Source: Actinomycetes bacterium
GTDB taxonomy: Bacteria; Actinomycetota; Actinomycetes; S36-B12
NCBI GenBank assembly: GCA_030425745.1
Contig: JAUHZW010000142.1
Coordinates: 1-5,779, forward strand
Direction of reading: 5' to 3'
DNA length: 5,779 nucleotides
Below, piece after piece: positions 1-5,779 of the stretch (position 1 is its first letter; each line of letters starts with the position of its first letter). The notes beneath the pieces are model-generated. The model was not told where the DNA came from and did no database searches. It worked only from the letters and a program-made list of their open reading frames with translations. Both the position numbers and the translations under genes were made by a program.

Positions 1-839
1 ATGAAGGTGAACTCCTCACCGACCCCCTGACCGGCCTGCATCGACTTCAGACGCATGAGCGACATGATCCCGACGAGCGCGGCGGCGGTCGAGGTGAGGA
101 CGAAGCCGGTGATCTTGGTGCGACGGACCGGCACACCCACGTTGCGGGCTGCCACCTTGTCGCCACCGGAGGCGTAGATCCAGTTGCCCCACTTGGTGCG
201 GGTGAGGACCCACGTAGCGACGATGGTGATGCCGAGCCACCACACCACGGAGATGCGGAAGTCGTTGGGAGCCCAGAAGGTCGAGGCGAACACTGCCTTG
301 GCGGACTCGTAGCCGGAGCCCTCGTCGATGCCGGCGACGCGCACGGTGTCGGTGAGCGCCTTGGTCACACCGAGGTTCAGCCCGCGGAGAGAGAAGAACA
401 TCGCGAGGGTGACGATGAACGACGGTAGGCCGGTGAGACTGACGAGCCAGCCGTTGGTCAGTCCGATGCCGACGGCGAAGAGCAGCGTGAGGATGATCGC
501 CGGCCACACCGGGAGGTTGTACTCAGAGATGAGGAGGCCTGCCAACAGACCAGAGGTTCCGACCATGACACCGGCACTGAGGTCGAATTCGCCGGCGATC
601 ATCAGCAGGGCGACCGGGACCGCGACGATGCCCACCGAGGCGGCGACGTCCGTCCAGCGGGCGGTGCCGCCGATGGTGGTGAAGATGCCACCGTCCGTCT
701 GATCGAAGGACGCGAACATCACGTAGATCACGATGGCGCCCATGAGGGCGCCGAGTTCCGGGCGACGCAGGATCCGCGTCAGGCGACCGGTCTTGACGAG
801 ACGCTCGTCACCGACCGTCGCGGTGCTTGGAGACGACAT
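1..839 (-). CDS. Sugar ABC transporter permease, RbsC/FrcC type (3' end outside window)
   Basis: This is the membrane permease of a monosaccharide or polyol ABC importer (BPD_transp_2 family, as in RbsC, XylH and FrcC). The frame is open from ATG at 839 to the left edge: 279 residues are visible and roughly 50-70 C-terminal residues are missing compared with usual family members. After a charged cytoplasmic N-terminus (about 1-27) come several hydrophobic segments (about 30-45, 66-82, 90-104, 110-128, 138-152, 196-212 and 242-262). The family signature EFDLSAG lies at 84-90, followed by LPSFIVTLAM at 138-147. The cytoplasmic loop GNWIYASGG...AARNVGV (218-236) is the usual ATPase-coupling region. 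A GAAGGG ribosome site (845-850) sits 5 nt before the ATG. It lies downstream of the binding-protein gene in the same operon; the ATPase should follow beyond the edge. The family is secure, but the substrate cannot be read from the sequence. Confidence 0.93.
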   Translation of the reverse strand, partial: MSSPSTATVGDERLVKTGRLTRILRRPELGALMGAIVIYVMFASFDQTDGGIFTTIGGTARWTDVAASVGIVAVPVALLMIAGEFDLSAGVMVGTSGLLAGLLISEYNLPVWPAIILTLLFAVGIGLTNGWLVSLTGLPSFIVTLAMFFSLRGLNLGVTKALTDTVRVAGIDEGSGYESAKAVFASTFWAPNDFRISVVWWLGITIVATWVLTRTKWGNWIYASGGDKVAARNVGVPVRRTKITGFVLTSTAAALVGIMSLMRLKSMQAGQGVGEEFTF

Positions 840-858
840 GGCTTCCCTTCACGAGTGA

Positions 859-899
859 TTCCCGGTGGCGGGATGCCTGAGGCATCCCGCCACCGGGAA
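859..899 (-). repeat. Perfect 19-bp intercistronic stem-loop
   Basis: Two exactly complementary 19-base arms (859-877 and 881-899) are separated by the 3-base loop TGA. The structure lies in the 74-bp gap between the stop codon of the binding-protein gene and the start of the permease gene. Read on the transcribed strand, the stem is followed by TCACTCGTGAAGGGAAGCC with no run of T, so it is not a standard intrinsic terminator. In transporter operons such hairpins commonly protect the 3' end of the binding-protein transcript or cause partial termination, giving more binding protein than permease. That role is inferred here from position and perfect pairing. Confidence 0.85.
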
Positions 900-913
900 G
901 TCGAACACTGCTT

Positions 914-1921
914 CTAGCGGGTGCCGTTGGAGGCGAGCTCCTGGACCTTCTCCGCATTCCCCTGGAGGACGAAGCCGGGGCCGGTGTTGATCGGCAGACC
1001 GCCACCGAGCTGGTGGCCGTTGAGCGCCTCGAGGTACATCAGCACGACGGACATGTAGCCCTGGGCGTACTGCTGCTGGTCGATGGCGAAGGCGAGGTCG
1101 CCGGCAGCGATCGCCTTGACCGCGTCACCGGAGAGGTCGACCGTGCCGATGGTCATGTCGCGACCGACGGCGTCGGCAGCCGGCATGGCGGCCGCGGTGG
1201 CGATGTCGGCGTTGAGGGCGAAGATGCCGTCAACATCCGGGTTCGCCTCGAGGTACGCCTGGATCTCCGCCTGCGACTTGGCGATGTCCGCCAGGCCGGC
1301 CGAGAGCTGCAGGTTCTCGACGTTGCCGAAGGTGTCCTTGGCGCCGTCGCACCGCTCCTGCAGGCCGATGTTGTTGGCCTCCTGGATCGGGCAGACGATC
1401 TTGGTCGCGCCGAGCTCCTTGAACTTCTCACCCGCGCCCTGGCCGGCGACGAACTCGTCCTGGCCGACGTGGGTGTACGCGCCGAGGTCCTTGAAGACCT
1501 TGCTACCGGAGTTCATGGTGATGACCGGGATGCCGGCCTCCTCAGCCTTGGCGAGGGCGTCCTTGATGGCGTCCGGGTTCGGAGCCGAGGCCGCGATCTC
1601 GTCACAGCCACCGGTGATGCCGGCCTCGATCATCTGGGCCTGCTTCTCCGGGTCGTTGTTGGACTCCTGGTAGTCCAGGGTCACACCGAGATCGGCTGCT
1701 GCCTTCTCGGCGCCCTTCTTGGCCACCGACCAGAAGCCGCCACCGTCACCGTGGGTGTAGAGGCAGACCTTGATGTCGCTGTTGGCGCTGTCCGCAGCGG
1801 CGGCGGTGTCGCCACCGGAGTCGGCTGCGGCATCGGCCGAGTCCGACGAGCCGCTCGAGCACGCGGCCAGCAGCAGTGCCGCCGCGGCAACCGCGGCGAG
1901 GCTGAACTTCGAAGCCCTCAT
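914..1921 (-). CDS. Sugar ABC transporter substrate-binding lipoprotein (ribose/fructose-type)
   Basis: This is a 335-residue extracellular solute receptor of the periplasmic binding protein type I family (Peripla_BP_4, COG1879), which delivers a sugar or polyol to the adjacent permease. It has a lipoprotein signal peptide: basic start MRASK, a hydrophobic alanine/leucine core, and lipobox LAAC with Cys21 as the lipidation site. A low-complexity Ala/Ser/Asp linker (22-49) follows. The binding fold begins near 50 (IKVCLYTHGDGGGFW), with family motifs GQDEFVAGQGAGEKF (153-167), QEANNIGLQERC (180-191) and IDQQQYAQGY (280-289). The mature domain has four further cysteines (53, 106, 177, 191). The start ATG is preceded by a strong GGGAGGT site (1925-1931). 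It is the first gene of the operon, divergent from the LacI-type regulator and behind a double operator. The motif style resembles FrcB-like receptors, but ribose, fructose, inositol or another polyol are all possible substrates. Confidence 0.93.
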   Translation of the reverse strand: MRASKFSLAAVAAAALLLAACSSGSSDSADAAADSGGDTAAAADSANSDIKVCLYTHGDGGGFWSVAKKGAEKAAADLGVTLDYQESNNDPEKQAQMIEAGITGGCDEIAASAPNPDAIKDALAKAEEAGIPVITMNSGSKVFKDLGAYTHVGQDEFVAGQGAGEKFKELGATKIVCPIQEANNIGLQERCDGAKDTFGNVENLQLSAGLADIAKSQAEIQAYLEANPDVDGIFALNADIATAAAMPAADAVGRDMTIGTVDLSGDAVKAIAAGDLAFAIDQQQYAQGYMSVVLMYLEALNGHQLGGGLPINTGPGFVLQGNAEKVQELASNGTR

Positions 1922-1969
1922 GAGACCTCCCTTGTTGCGGACCCCCTGCCCGCTTGCGCACCCTGCGCA

Positions 1970-2000
1970 TTAGCGCGCTCTACCGATTAGCGCGCGCTAA
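1970..2000. promoter_or_regulatory. Tandem LacI-type operator pair in divergent control region
   Basis: The 155-bp gap between the binding-protein gene and the LacI-family gene contains a perfect 14-bp palindrome TTAGCGCGCGCTAA at 1987-2000. A second copy, TTAGCGCGCTCTAC at 1970-1983, matches it at 12 of 14 positions and is offset by 17 bp. AT-edged palindromes with a central CG are characteristic of LacI-family operators, where a leucine of the hinge helix inserts at the CG step; the neighbouring repressor has that leucine. Their position upstream of the transporter operon suggests repression of it, and autoregulation is possible because a weak -10-like CATACT (2004-2009, plus strand) lies 3 bp past the palindrome. 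No convincing -35 box was found on either strand. A small inverted repeat TGCGCA-CCC-TGCGCA lies beside it at 1955-1969. Confidence 0.75.
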
Positions 2001-2067
2001 CGGCATACTGTGGCCGCGGTCACACGAGCCCGCAACTGCAAGGATGGGCCTGTTACCGAACCGTTAC

Positions 2068-2071
2068 GGAG
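2068..2071 (+). promoter_or_regulatory. Ribosome binding site deciding the LacI-family start
   Basis: GGAG is spaced 5 bases before the GTG at 2077. The upstream in-frame ATG at 2044 is preceded directly by AAGG with no spacer, and the in-frame ATG at 1954 would put the operators inside the coding region. The GTG start also places the helix-turn-helix at the very N-terminus, as is normal for the family. Confidence 0.7.
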
Positions 2072-2076
2072 ACGAT

Positions 2077-3084
2077 GTGCGCCCCACCCAGTCCGATGTC
2101 GCCGCTGAGGCCGGTGTTTCGCGCGCTCTCGTGTCGCTGGTCTTCCGAGACTCCCCGAAGGTGGCTCCGCAGACACGGGAGCGGGTGCTCGCCGCCGCGA
2201 AGAGGCTCGGCTACCGACCCAATGCGCTCGCACGATCGTTGGCCAGCAAGGAGAATCGGACGTTCGGCGTCTTCGTCTACGACGCCCGAAACCCCCACTT
2301 GGGCGAGCTGTACGAGTCGGTTGCACGCATCGCCGTCCAGCAGGGACACGAGCTGCTGGTGGCCCCCGGCTACGCCGAGACAGACCAGGAGCCGGCCCTG
2401 ATCACCACTCTGCTCGCGCATCAGGTCGCCGGCCTGATCCTGCTCAGCCCGGAGATCTCGTCACGCCGCCTGCGGCCGCTGGTCGCCGATCGGCCGAGCG
2501 TCCTGGTGAGCGGCACCTCCACGATCACCGGCCTCGACAGCGTCACCACGGATGAGATCGCGGCCCTGCGTCCAGTCATCTCCCGACTCGTCGAACTCGG
2601 GCACCGGGACATCCTGCACGTCTCAGGGGGGCCGGAACGCTCAGGGCGAGAGCGTTCCGACGGATTCCGTGCGGCCATGGCGGAGGCCGGCCTTGAGCCC
2701 GAGATCATCGAGGCCCGCTTCAGCGAGGAGGCCGGCCGCCGCGCAGCGGAGCAACTGCTCACCGAACGCCGGATGCCCACGGCGATCATCGCTGCCAATG
2801 ACCTCATCGGCATCGGAGTCATGAGTGCACTCATGTCCGCGGGGATCAGGGTCCCGGAGGACGTCAGCATCGTCGGGTACGACGACTCCCCGGTGGCCGG
2901 CCTGGAGATGGTGCAGCTGGCCAGTGTGCGACAGGAGGTGGATGCGCTGGCCAGAGCCGGATTCGATCTGCTTCTCAACCGAATGGCGAATCCGGAGCTG
3001 AAGACCGACCGTCGACACCTCCCGGCGACCTTCGTGGAGCGTCGCTCCATCGGCCGAGCCCGCAAGCGAAGACTGAAGCTCTGA
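2077..3084 (+). CDS. LacI-family transcriptional repressor
   Basis: This is a sugar-responsive DNA-binding regulator of 335 residues, starting at GTG 2077 behind a well-spaced GGAG. The N-terminal helix-turn-helix reads SDVAAEAGVSRALVSLVF (6-23), followed by TRERVLAAAKRLGYRPN and the hinge helix ALARSLAS (50-57), whose Leu55 is the residue expected to insert at a central CpG. The rest is a periplasmic-binding-like effector domain (about 62-328) with ISRLVELGHRDILHVSGG, IIAANDLIGIGVMSAL, VPEDVSIVGYDDSPVAG and a C-terminal FVERRSIG. The recognition helix (RALVSLVF) departs from the commoner ATVSRVLN. It is divergent from the ABC-transporter operon, with two operator-like palindromes between them, so it most likely represses that operon until a transported sugar or its phosphate binds. 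A longer form from ATG 2044 (346 residues) is possible but less likely. It ends 3 bp from the stop of the convergent dehydrogenase gene. Confidence 0.93.
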   Translation: MRPTQSDVAAEAGVSRALVSLVFRDSPKVAPQTRERVLAAAKRLGYRPNALARSLASKENRTFGVFVYDARNPHLGELYESVARIAVQQGHELLVAPGYAETDQEPALITTLLAHQVAGLILLSPEISSRRLRPLVADRPSVLVSGTSTITGLDSVTTDEIAALRPVISRLVELGHRDILHVSGGPERSGRERSDGFRAAMAEAGLEPEIIEARFSEEAGRRAAEQLLTERRMPTAIIAANDLIGIGVMSALMSAGIRVPEDVSIVGYDDSPVAGLEMVQLASVRQEVDALARAGFDLLLNRMANPELKTDRRHLPATFVERRSIGRARKRRLKL

Positions 3085-3087
3085 CCA

Positions 3088-4095
3088 TCACGGGGCGAGT
3101 GGTCGGGCCGCGGGCTCGACCACGTATTTGATGTCTCCCGCACCGGGCTGGCTCGCCAACACATCCCCGACCTCATCAAGGGTCAGGCGACGGCTGATCA
3201 GCGCATCGAGATCCAACGACCCCTCACGCACGATCGCCACGGCCCGCTCCTGGGTCAGCGGATTCAGGACCGAACCCTGCACCCGCAGTTCATCGACGAC
3301 GAGGTCGAAGGGGCTGATCGGGAGAGTCGCGCCCTCCGGCGGGATCCCCAGCAGGATCACCGAGCCGCCCCGTCTGGCCAGTCGCAGGGACTGCGCCACC
3401 GTCTCCAGCACACCCGCGCACTCGAACACGACGTCATAGGTGCGTGACAGGTCGCGATCAGCCTCGTCGGGAGAACAGGTGTCAGTCGCTCCGAGAGTCT
3501 CGGCGAGTTCTCGACGTGACTCCTGTCGCGTGATGAGAGTGATGCGCGAAGCGCCCGCCAGCGCCGCCAGCTGGACGACGAGCTGGCCCATGACGCCGCC
3601 GCCGATGACGGCGACGGACTCACCGCCCCGCAGTGACGAGAGGTCCATGCCCCGCAGGCAGCACGCCAGCGGTTCGACGAAGGCCAGATGAAGCGGGTTG
3701 ATACCCGATGCGGCATAGAGCTGGGACTCCGGAACAGCGACGACCTCACTCAGTCCGCCGTCGATGTCGACACCCAGCGCGTAGCGCTCCGGGCACAATG
3801 CGACACGTCCGGCAGTGCAGTGCGAGCACGCCCCGCAGGAGATGTTCGGATCGACGGAGACCAGATCGCCCGCGTGCCAGCGCGAACCCGGATCCGCCTC
3901 CCGGACGCGCCCTCCGAACTCATGGCCGAGCACGAGCGGCATCCGGCTCGGGTACTCCCCGCGCAGGATGTGTCGGTCAGTGCCGCAGAGGCCGCAGGCG
4001 AGGACGTCGATCAGGACCCAGCCCGGCCGCCGCTCCGGGACCGCACGCTCGGCCACTGCGGCGAGCCCGACTCCCTGAACCTCCACACATCGCAT
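3088..4095 (-). CDS. Zinc-dependent medium-chain alcohol/polyol dehydrogenase
   Basis: This is a cytoplasmic NAD(P)-dependent oxidoreductase of the medium-chain dehydrogenase family (sorbitol/threonine/idonate dehydrogenase-like) with 335 residues. Catalytic zinc ligands are visible as Cys37 (GLCGTD), His58-Glu59 (GHEFGG) and Glu141 (FVEPLACC). The four-cysteine structural zinc lobe is complete (Cys87, Cys90, Cys93, Cys101). The Rossmann glycine motif GGGVMG lies at 165-170. The second beta strand ends ITLITRQESRR, with no Asp or Glu in the usual NAD-selecting position and several arginines nearby, which hints at NADP preference. The ATG at 4095 was chosen because GAGGTG lies 5 bases upstream; the frame also opens from a GTG at 4131 without a good ribosome site. 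It is the last of the three minus-strand genes and ends tail-to-tail with the repressor gene. Oxidation of a sugar or polyol fits the context; the exact substrate is unknown. Confidence 0.92.
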   Translation of the reverse strand: MRCVEVQGVGLAAVAERAVPERRPGWVLIDVLACGLCGTDRHILRGEYPSRMPLVLGHEFGGRVREADPGSRWHAGDLVSVDPNISCGACSHCTAGRVALCPERYALGVDIDGGLSEVVAVPESQLYAASGINPLHLAFVEPLACCLRGMDLSSLRGGESVAVIGGGVMGQLVVQLAALAGASRITLITRQESRRELAETLGATDTCSPDEADRDLSRTYDVVFECAGVLETVAQSLRLARRGGSVILLGIPPEGATLPISPFDLVVDELRVQGSVLNPLTQERAVAIVREGSLDLDALISRRLTLDEVGDVLASQPGAGDIKYVVEPAARPLAP

Positions 4096-4100
4096 GGCCG

Positions 4101-4106
4101 CACCTC
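4101..4106 (-). promoter_or_regulatory. Ribosome binding site of the dehydrogenase gene
   Basis: GAGGTG on the minus strand lies 5 bases before the ATG at 4095. It supports that start over the in-frame GTG at 4131, which would add the 12 residues before the second methionine. Confidence 0.7.
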
Positions 4107-4137
4107 GGTTGGGTTGAAGGGGACTCAGCACACGAGG

Positions 4138-4160
4138 CTAGTCGCGTCACCCGTGACTAG
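4138..4160 (-). repeat. Inverted repeat overlapping the hydrolase stop codon
   Basis: The arms CTAGTC (4138-4143) and GACTAG (4155-4160) pair perfectly. They can extend to a 9-position stem with one G/T mismatch around a 5-base loop. A competing inner pairing, GTCAC-CC-GTGAC, occupies 4146-4157. The TAG stop of the family-26 gene (4157-4159) is inside the element. No T-run follows on the transcribed strand, so it is a weak terminator candidate at best. It could equally be a protein-binding palindrome or a 3'-end structure between the hydrolase and dehydrogenase genes. Confidence 0.5.
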
Positions 4161-5137
4161 CGGGCAATCGGCAGGACGTGCACGAGATCGGAGTTCCGCA
4201 CCACACTGCGGGCCGCGCGAAGGGTCACCGGTGTCTGCTGCAGTCGCCAGTCGGTCTCCTTGTCGAAGTTGAACCACACAAGGAAGCGAGCACCCAGATC
4301 CTGAGCGGCCGGGTAGGCGCGTCGGATCCACGTGGCCTTGTGCCCGCCTGCGCTGGCTGTCGCGGTCTCCGCCACGCCCCACGGCTTCGACGGGGCGATG
4401 GCTCGGATCACATCCACTGTCGGGGTGAACACCTCGGCGAAGGACTTCCACGTGGACCATTCACGCGTCGTGCCCCAGTTGTATCCGTCGAGGGCGACGA
4501 GATCGACGTAGGCGTCGCCCGGATACAGCGGCTCGAGGGGGGCCGATCCGACGTACTCGATGCTCGGATTCCAGACCCACCGGAGTCGATCGGCGCCGAC
4601 GGAGTCGGCGAGCCGCTGGACGTGCCGCCAGGCTGCGACGAACTCCGCCGACGTGTTGTTGTTGACTCCGATGCCCCAAGGACGCCAGTCACCGTTCATC
4701 TCAGGAGCGAAGCGCACGAGCACCGGCCCTCCCGCTCGAGCCGAGGCGGCGGCGGTGAACCATGACAGCAGGAACTCGTCGTAGACGCCATTCGTGATCT
4801 GGCGGAGGGAGAAGTCCGGCTGCGGCTCGGACTCCCCGATCTGTGAATCCCACGGTTCCAGTGCGACAAGCGCGGATGCGCCGCGGGCATGGATCCCAGC
4901 AACGACCTCCGTCGGGAAGGGGGAGACGAAGTCCGTGAAGATGCCCACCATGGCAGGGGCGGCCCCGAGGTCCTCCTCGATCTCCTGGAGTTGGGCCGCA
5001 TTCGCAGCCGACAGACCGAAGGAGACCGGACGGTCCGCGGCTGCTGCCGGTACGGCTCCTCCGAGAGCACCGACGCCGATCGCACACAGCGCGAGCATCA
5101 GTGCCACGAGGGAGGCCGGTAGTCGGCGATGGTTCAC
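4157..5137 (-). CDS. Secreted glycoside hydrolase family 26-like protein
   Basis: This is a 326-residue exported protein resembling GH26 (beta-mannanase-type, TIM barrel), which cleaves beta-linked polysaccharides with retention. The proposed GTG start at 5137 gives a clean Sec signal peptide: NHRR, a hydrophobic core ASLVALMLALCAIGVGALGG, and a likely cut after PAAAA (residue 34). The frame is open further, to 5284, but that extension would overlap the GntR gene and bury the signal sequence. The candidate acid/base is Glu146 in VRFAPEMNGDWRPWG and the candidate nucleophile is Glu257 in KPWGVAET. Other GH26-like motifs are YPGDAYVDLVALDGYNWG (205-222) and the tryptophan-rich FLVWFNFDKETDWR (285-298). 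The usual His before the acid/base Glu is Pro here. No carbohydrate-binding module or cell-wall anchor is present. It lies 61 bp after the GntR gene and 61 bp before the dehydrogenase start. The start-site ribosome signal is poor (GGGGA almost abutting the GTG), so the exact start is uncertain. Confidence 0.85.
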   Translation of the reverse strand: MNHRRLPASLVALMLALCAIGVGALGGAVPAAAADRPVSFGLSAANAAQLQEIEEDLGAAPAMVGIFTDFVSPFPTEVVAGIHARGASALVALEPWDSQIGESEPQPDFSLRQITNGVYDEFLLSWFTAAASARAGGPVLVRFAPEMNGDWRPWGIGVNNNTSAEFVAAWRHVQRLADSVGADRLRWVWNPSIEYVGSAPLEPLYPGDAYVDLVALDGYNWGTTREWSTWKSFAEVFTPTVDVIRAIAPSKPWGVAETATASAGGHKATWIRRAYPAAQDLGARFLVWFNFDKETDWRLQQTPVTLRAARSVVRNSDLVHVLPIAR

Positions 5138-5198
5138 GTCCCCATTGAACGCCGCGCGGGGGATCGTCGCCTGCTCGGGAGCAAACTGCAGGCCCCGA

Positions 5199-5779
5199 CT
5201 AGCGCTCCACCAGGGTCGTCTCGAAGGAGTACGAGTCCGCGCGATAGGCGTGGACTCCGAACTCGATCGGCCGGCCGTTGTCATCGAAGGCCGTGCGCTC
5301 CATCGTCAGCAGCGGGGCGCCCTTCCGCTGAGCCAGCAGTCGTGCCTCGCGACTCTCTGCAGCCTTGGCACCGATGCGCTGCCGGGCCACCCGCGGTTGC
5401 GAGTTCGTCGTGCGCAGGTGCTGGTAGAGGCCGGTCGACTCGAGGTCGGCATCCGCGTCGAGGACGTCGACCGGAAGCCAGTTGCGCATGTAGGCCAAGG
5501 GTTCTCCGCTCTCGAATCGCACACGCTCGAGGTAGCGCACGTCCGAGCCCTCCGGGATCTGCAGGGCCGCAGCCACTTCCGCTGATGCGGGGACGGTCGA
5601 GTAGGTGATCACCTCCGTGGCCGGGTGCCGATCTCCGCGGCTGAGGTCGTCGAACAGACTCGTCAGGCCCAGTTGACGACGCACCTGGGAGTGGACCACC
5701 TGCGTCCCGACGCCGCGGCGTCGCACCAGCAGCCCCTTGTTCACCAGCTCCTGGATTCCCTGCCGCACGGTCGGCCGAC
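5199..5779 (-). CDS. GntR-family regulator with UTRA domain, HutC subfamily (5' end outside window)
   Basis: This is a ligand-responsive DNA-binding repressor. The frame is open to the right edge; 192 residues plus a partial codon are visible, and about 45-50 N-terminal residues are expected to be missing from a typical protein of about 240. The first visible residues RPTVRQGIQELVNKGLLVRRRGVGTQVV are the recognition helix and wing of the GntR winged helix. A GTG within this stretch at 5768 is therefore not the true start. A UTRA effector domain follows: ALQIPEGSDVRYLERVRF, GEPLAYMRNWLP, a middle segment ending LLAQRKGAPLLTMERTAFD, then GRPIEFGVHAYRADSYSFE near the C-terminus. UTRA regulators usually sense sugar phosphates, amino sugars or similar small metabolites. 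Being the upstream gene of the hydrolase-dehydrogenase set on the same strand, it probably controls that set; this is inferred from position. Confidence 0.92.
   Translation of the reverse strand, partial: RPTVRQGIQELVNKGLLVRRRGVGTQVVHSQVRRQLGLTSLFDDLSRGDRHPATEVITYSTVPASAEVAAALQIPEGSDVRYLERVRFESGEPLAYMRNWLPVDVLDADADLESTGLYQHLRTTNSQPRVARQRIGAKAAESREARLLAQRKGAPLLTMERTAFDDNGRPIEFGVHAYRADSYSFETTLVER

Noticed and set aside
16..507. Minus-strand 163-codon open frame at the left edge
   Set aside because: It is an Arg/His-rich shadow of the permease gene, which is open in a different frame from 839 to the edge and carries clear RbsC-type motifs.
859..899. Hairpin as a rho-independent terminator
   Set aside because: The stem is strong but there is no T-run on the transcribed side, and the permease of the same transporter follows directly; attenuation or stabilisation fits better.
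1013..1990. Long plus-strand open frame (325 codons) opposite the binding-protein gene
   Set aside because: It is antisense to a clear lipoprotein receptor gene, is dominated by Val/Leu/Gly/Arg/Asp as expected from GC-rich antisense frames, shows no recognisable domain, and would read through the operators.
2004..2009. CATACT as a firm -10 box for the LacI-family gene
   Set aside because: Only 4 of 6 positions match the consensus and the hexamer 17 bp upstream (TACCGA) is a poor -35, so it is mentioned only as a weak possibility.
2421..3179. Minus-strand open frame (252 codons) opposite the LacI-family gene
   Set aside because: Its Ser/Arg/Pro-rich composition without domains is typical of a shadow frame; it also overlaps the start of the real dehydrogenase 3' end in another frame.
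3776..3788. Small palindrome AGCGC-GTA-GCGCT as a third LacI operator
   Set aside because: It lies inside the dehydrogenase coding region, lacks the TTA/TAA edges of the intergenic operators, and such GC-rich short palindromes are expected by chance here.
5138..5284. Extended N-terminus of the GH26-like protein up to 5284
   Set aside because: It would overlap the end of the GntR gene by 86 bp, is Arg/Ser/Pro-rich without homology features, and would place the signal peptide about 50 residues inside the protein.

Overview
The window is GC-rich throughout. Its coding regions use mostly G or C in third codon positions, and its protein families are typical of soil or plant-associated Actinobacteria. 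That is as far as the sequence supports a placement; genus cannot be read from it. No rRNA, tRNA, CRISPR array, insertion sequence or phage gene was seen. Six protein genes are visible, two of them cut by the window edges, and together they form a carbohydrate-use region.

Region 1 (1-1921, minus strand) is the start of a sugar ABC-transporter operon. A lipoprotein substrate-binding protein of the ribose/fructose type is transcribed first. A 74-bp gap holding a perfect 19-bp hairpin follows, then an RbsC/FrcC-type permease that runs off the left edge. The ATPase is not in view and would be expected just beyond that edge.

Region 2 (1922-3084) is a divergent control region followed by a LacI-family repressor gene on the plus strand. 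The intergenic stretch carries two tandem operator-like palindromes with a central CG (1970-1983 and 1987-2000), placed to control the transporter operon and possibly the repressor itself.

Region 3 (3088-5779, minus strand) runs convergently into the repressor gene, with only 3 bp between the two stop codons. In transcription order it holds a GntR-family regulator with a UTRA ligand domain (N-terminus outside the window), a secreted family-26 glycoside hydrolase-like protein, and a zinc-dependent medium-chain polyol/sugar dehydrogenase. The gaps are 61 bp each, so the three could be one operon.

A plausible reading is extracellular glycan hydrolysis, uptake of a monosaccharide or polyol, and its oxidation, under two separate ligand-sensing regulators. 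The link between the hydrolase set and the transporter is inferred from adjacency only. Nothing in the window is clearly a previously undescribed system; the most informative non-coding signals are the double operator and the intercistronic hairpin.
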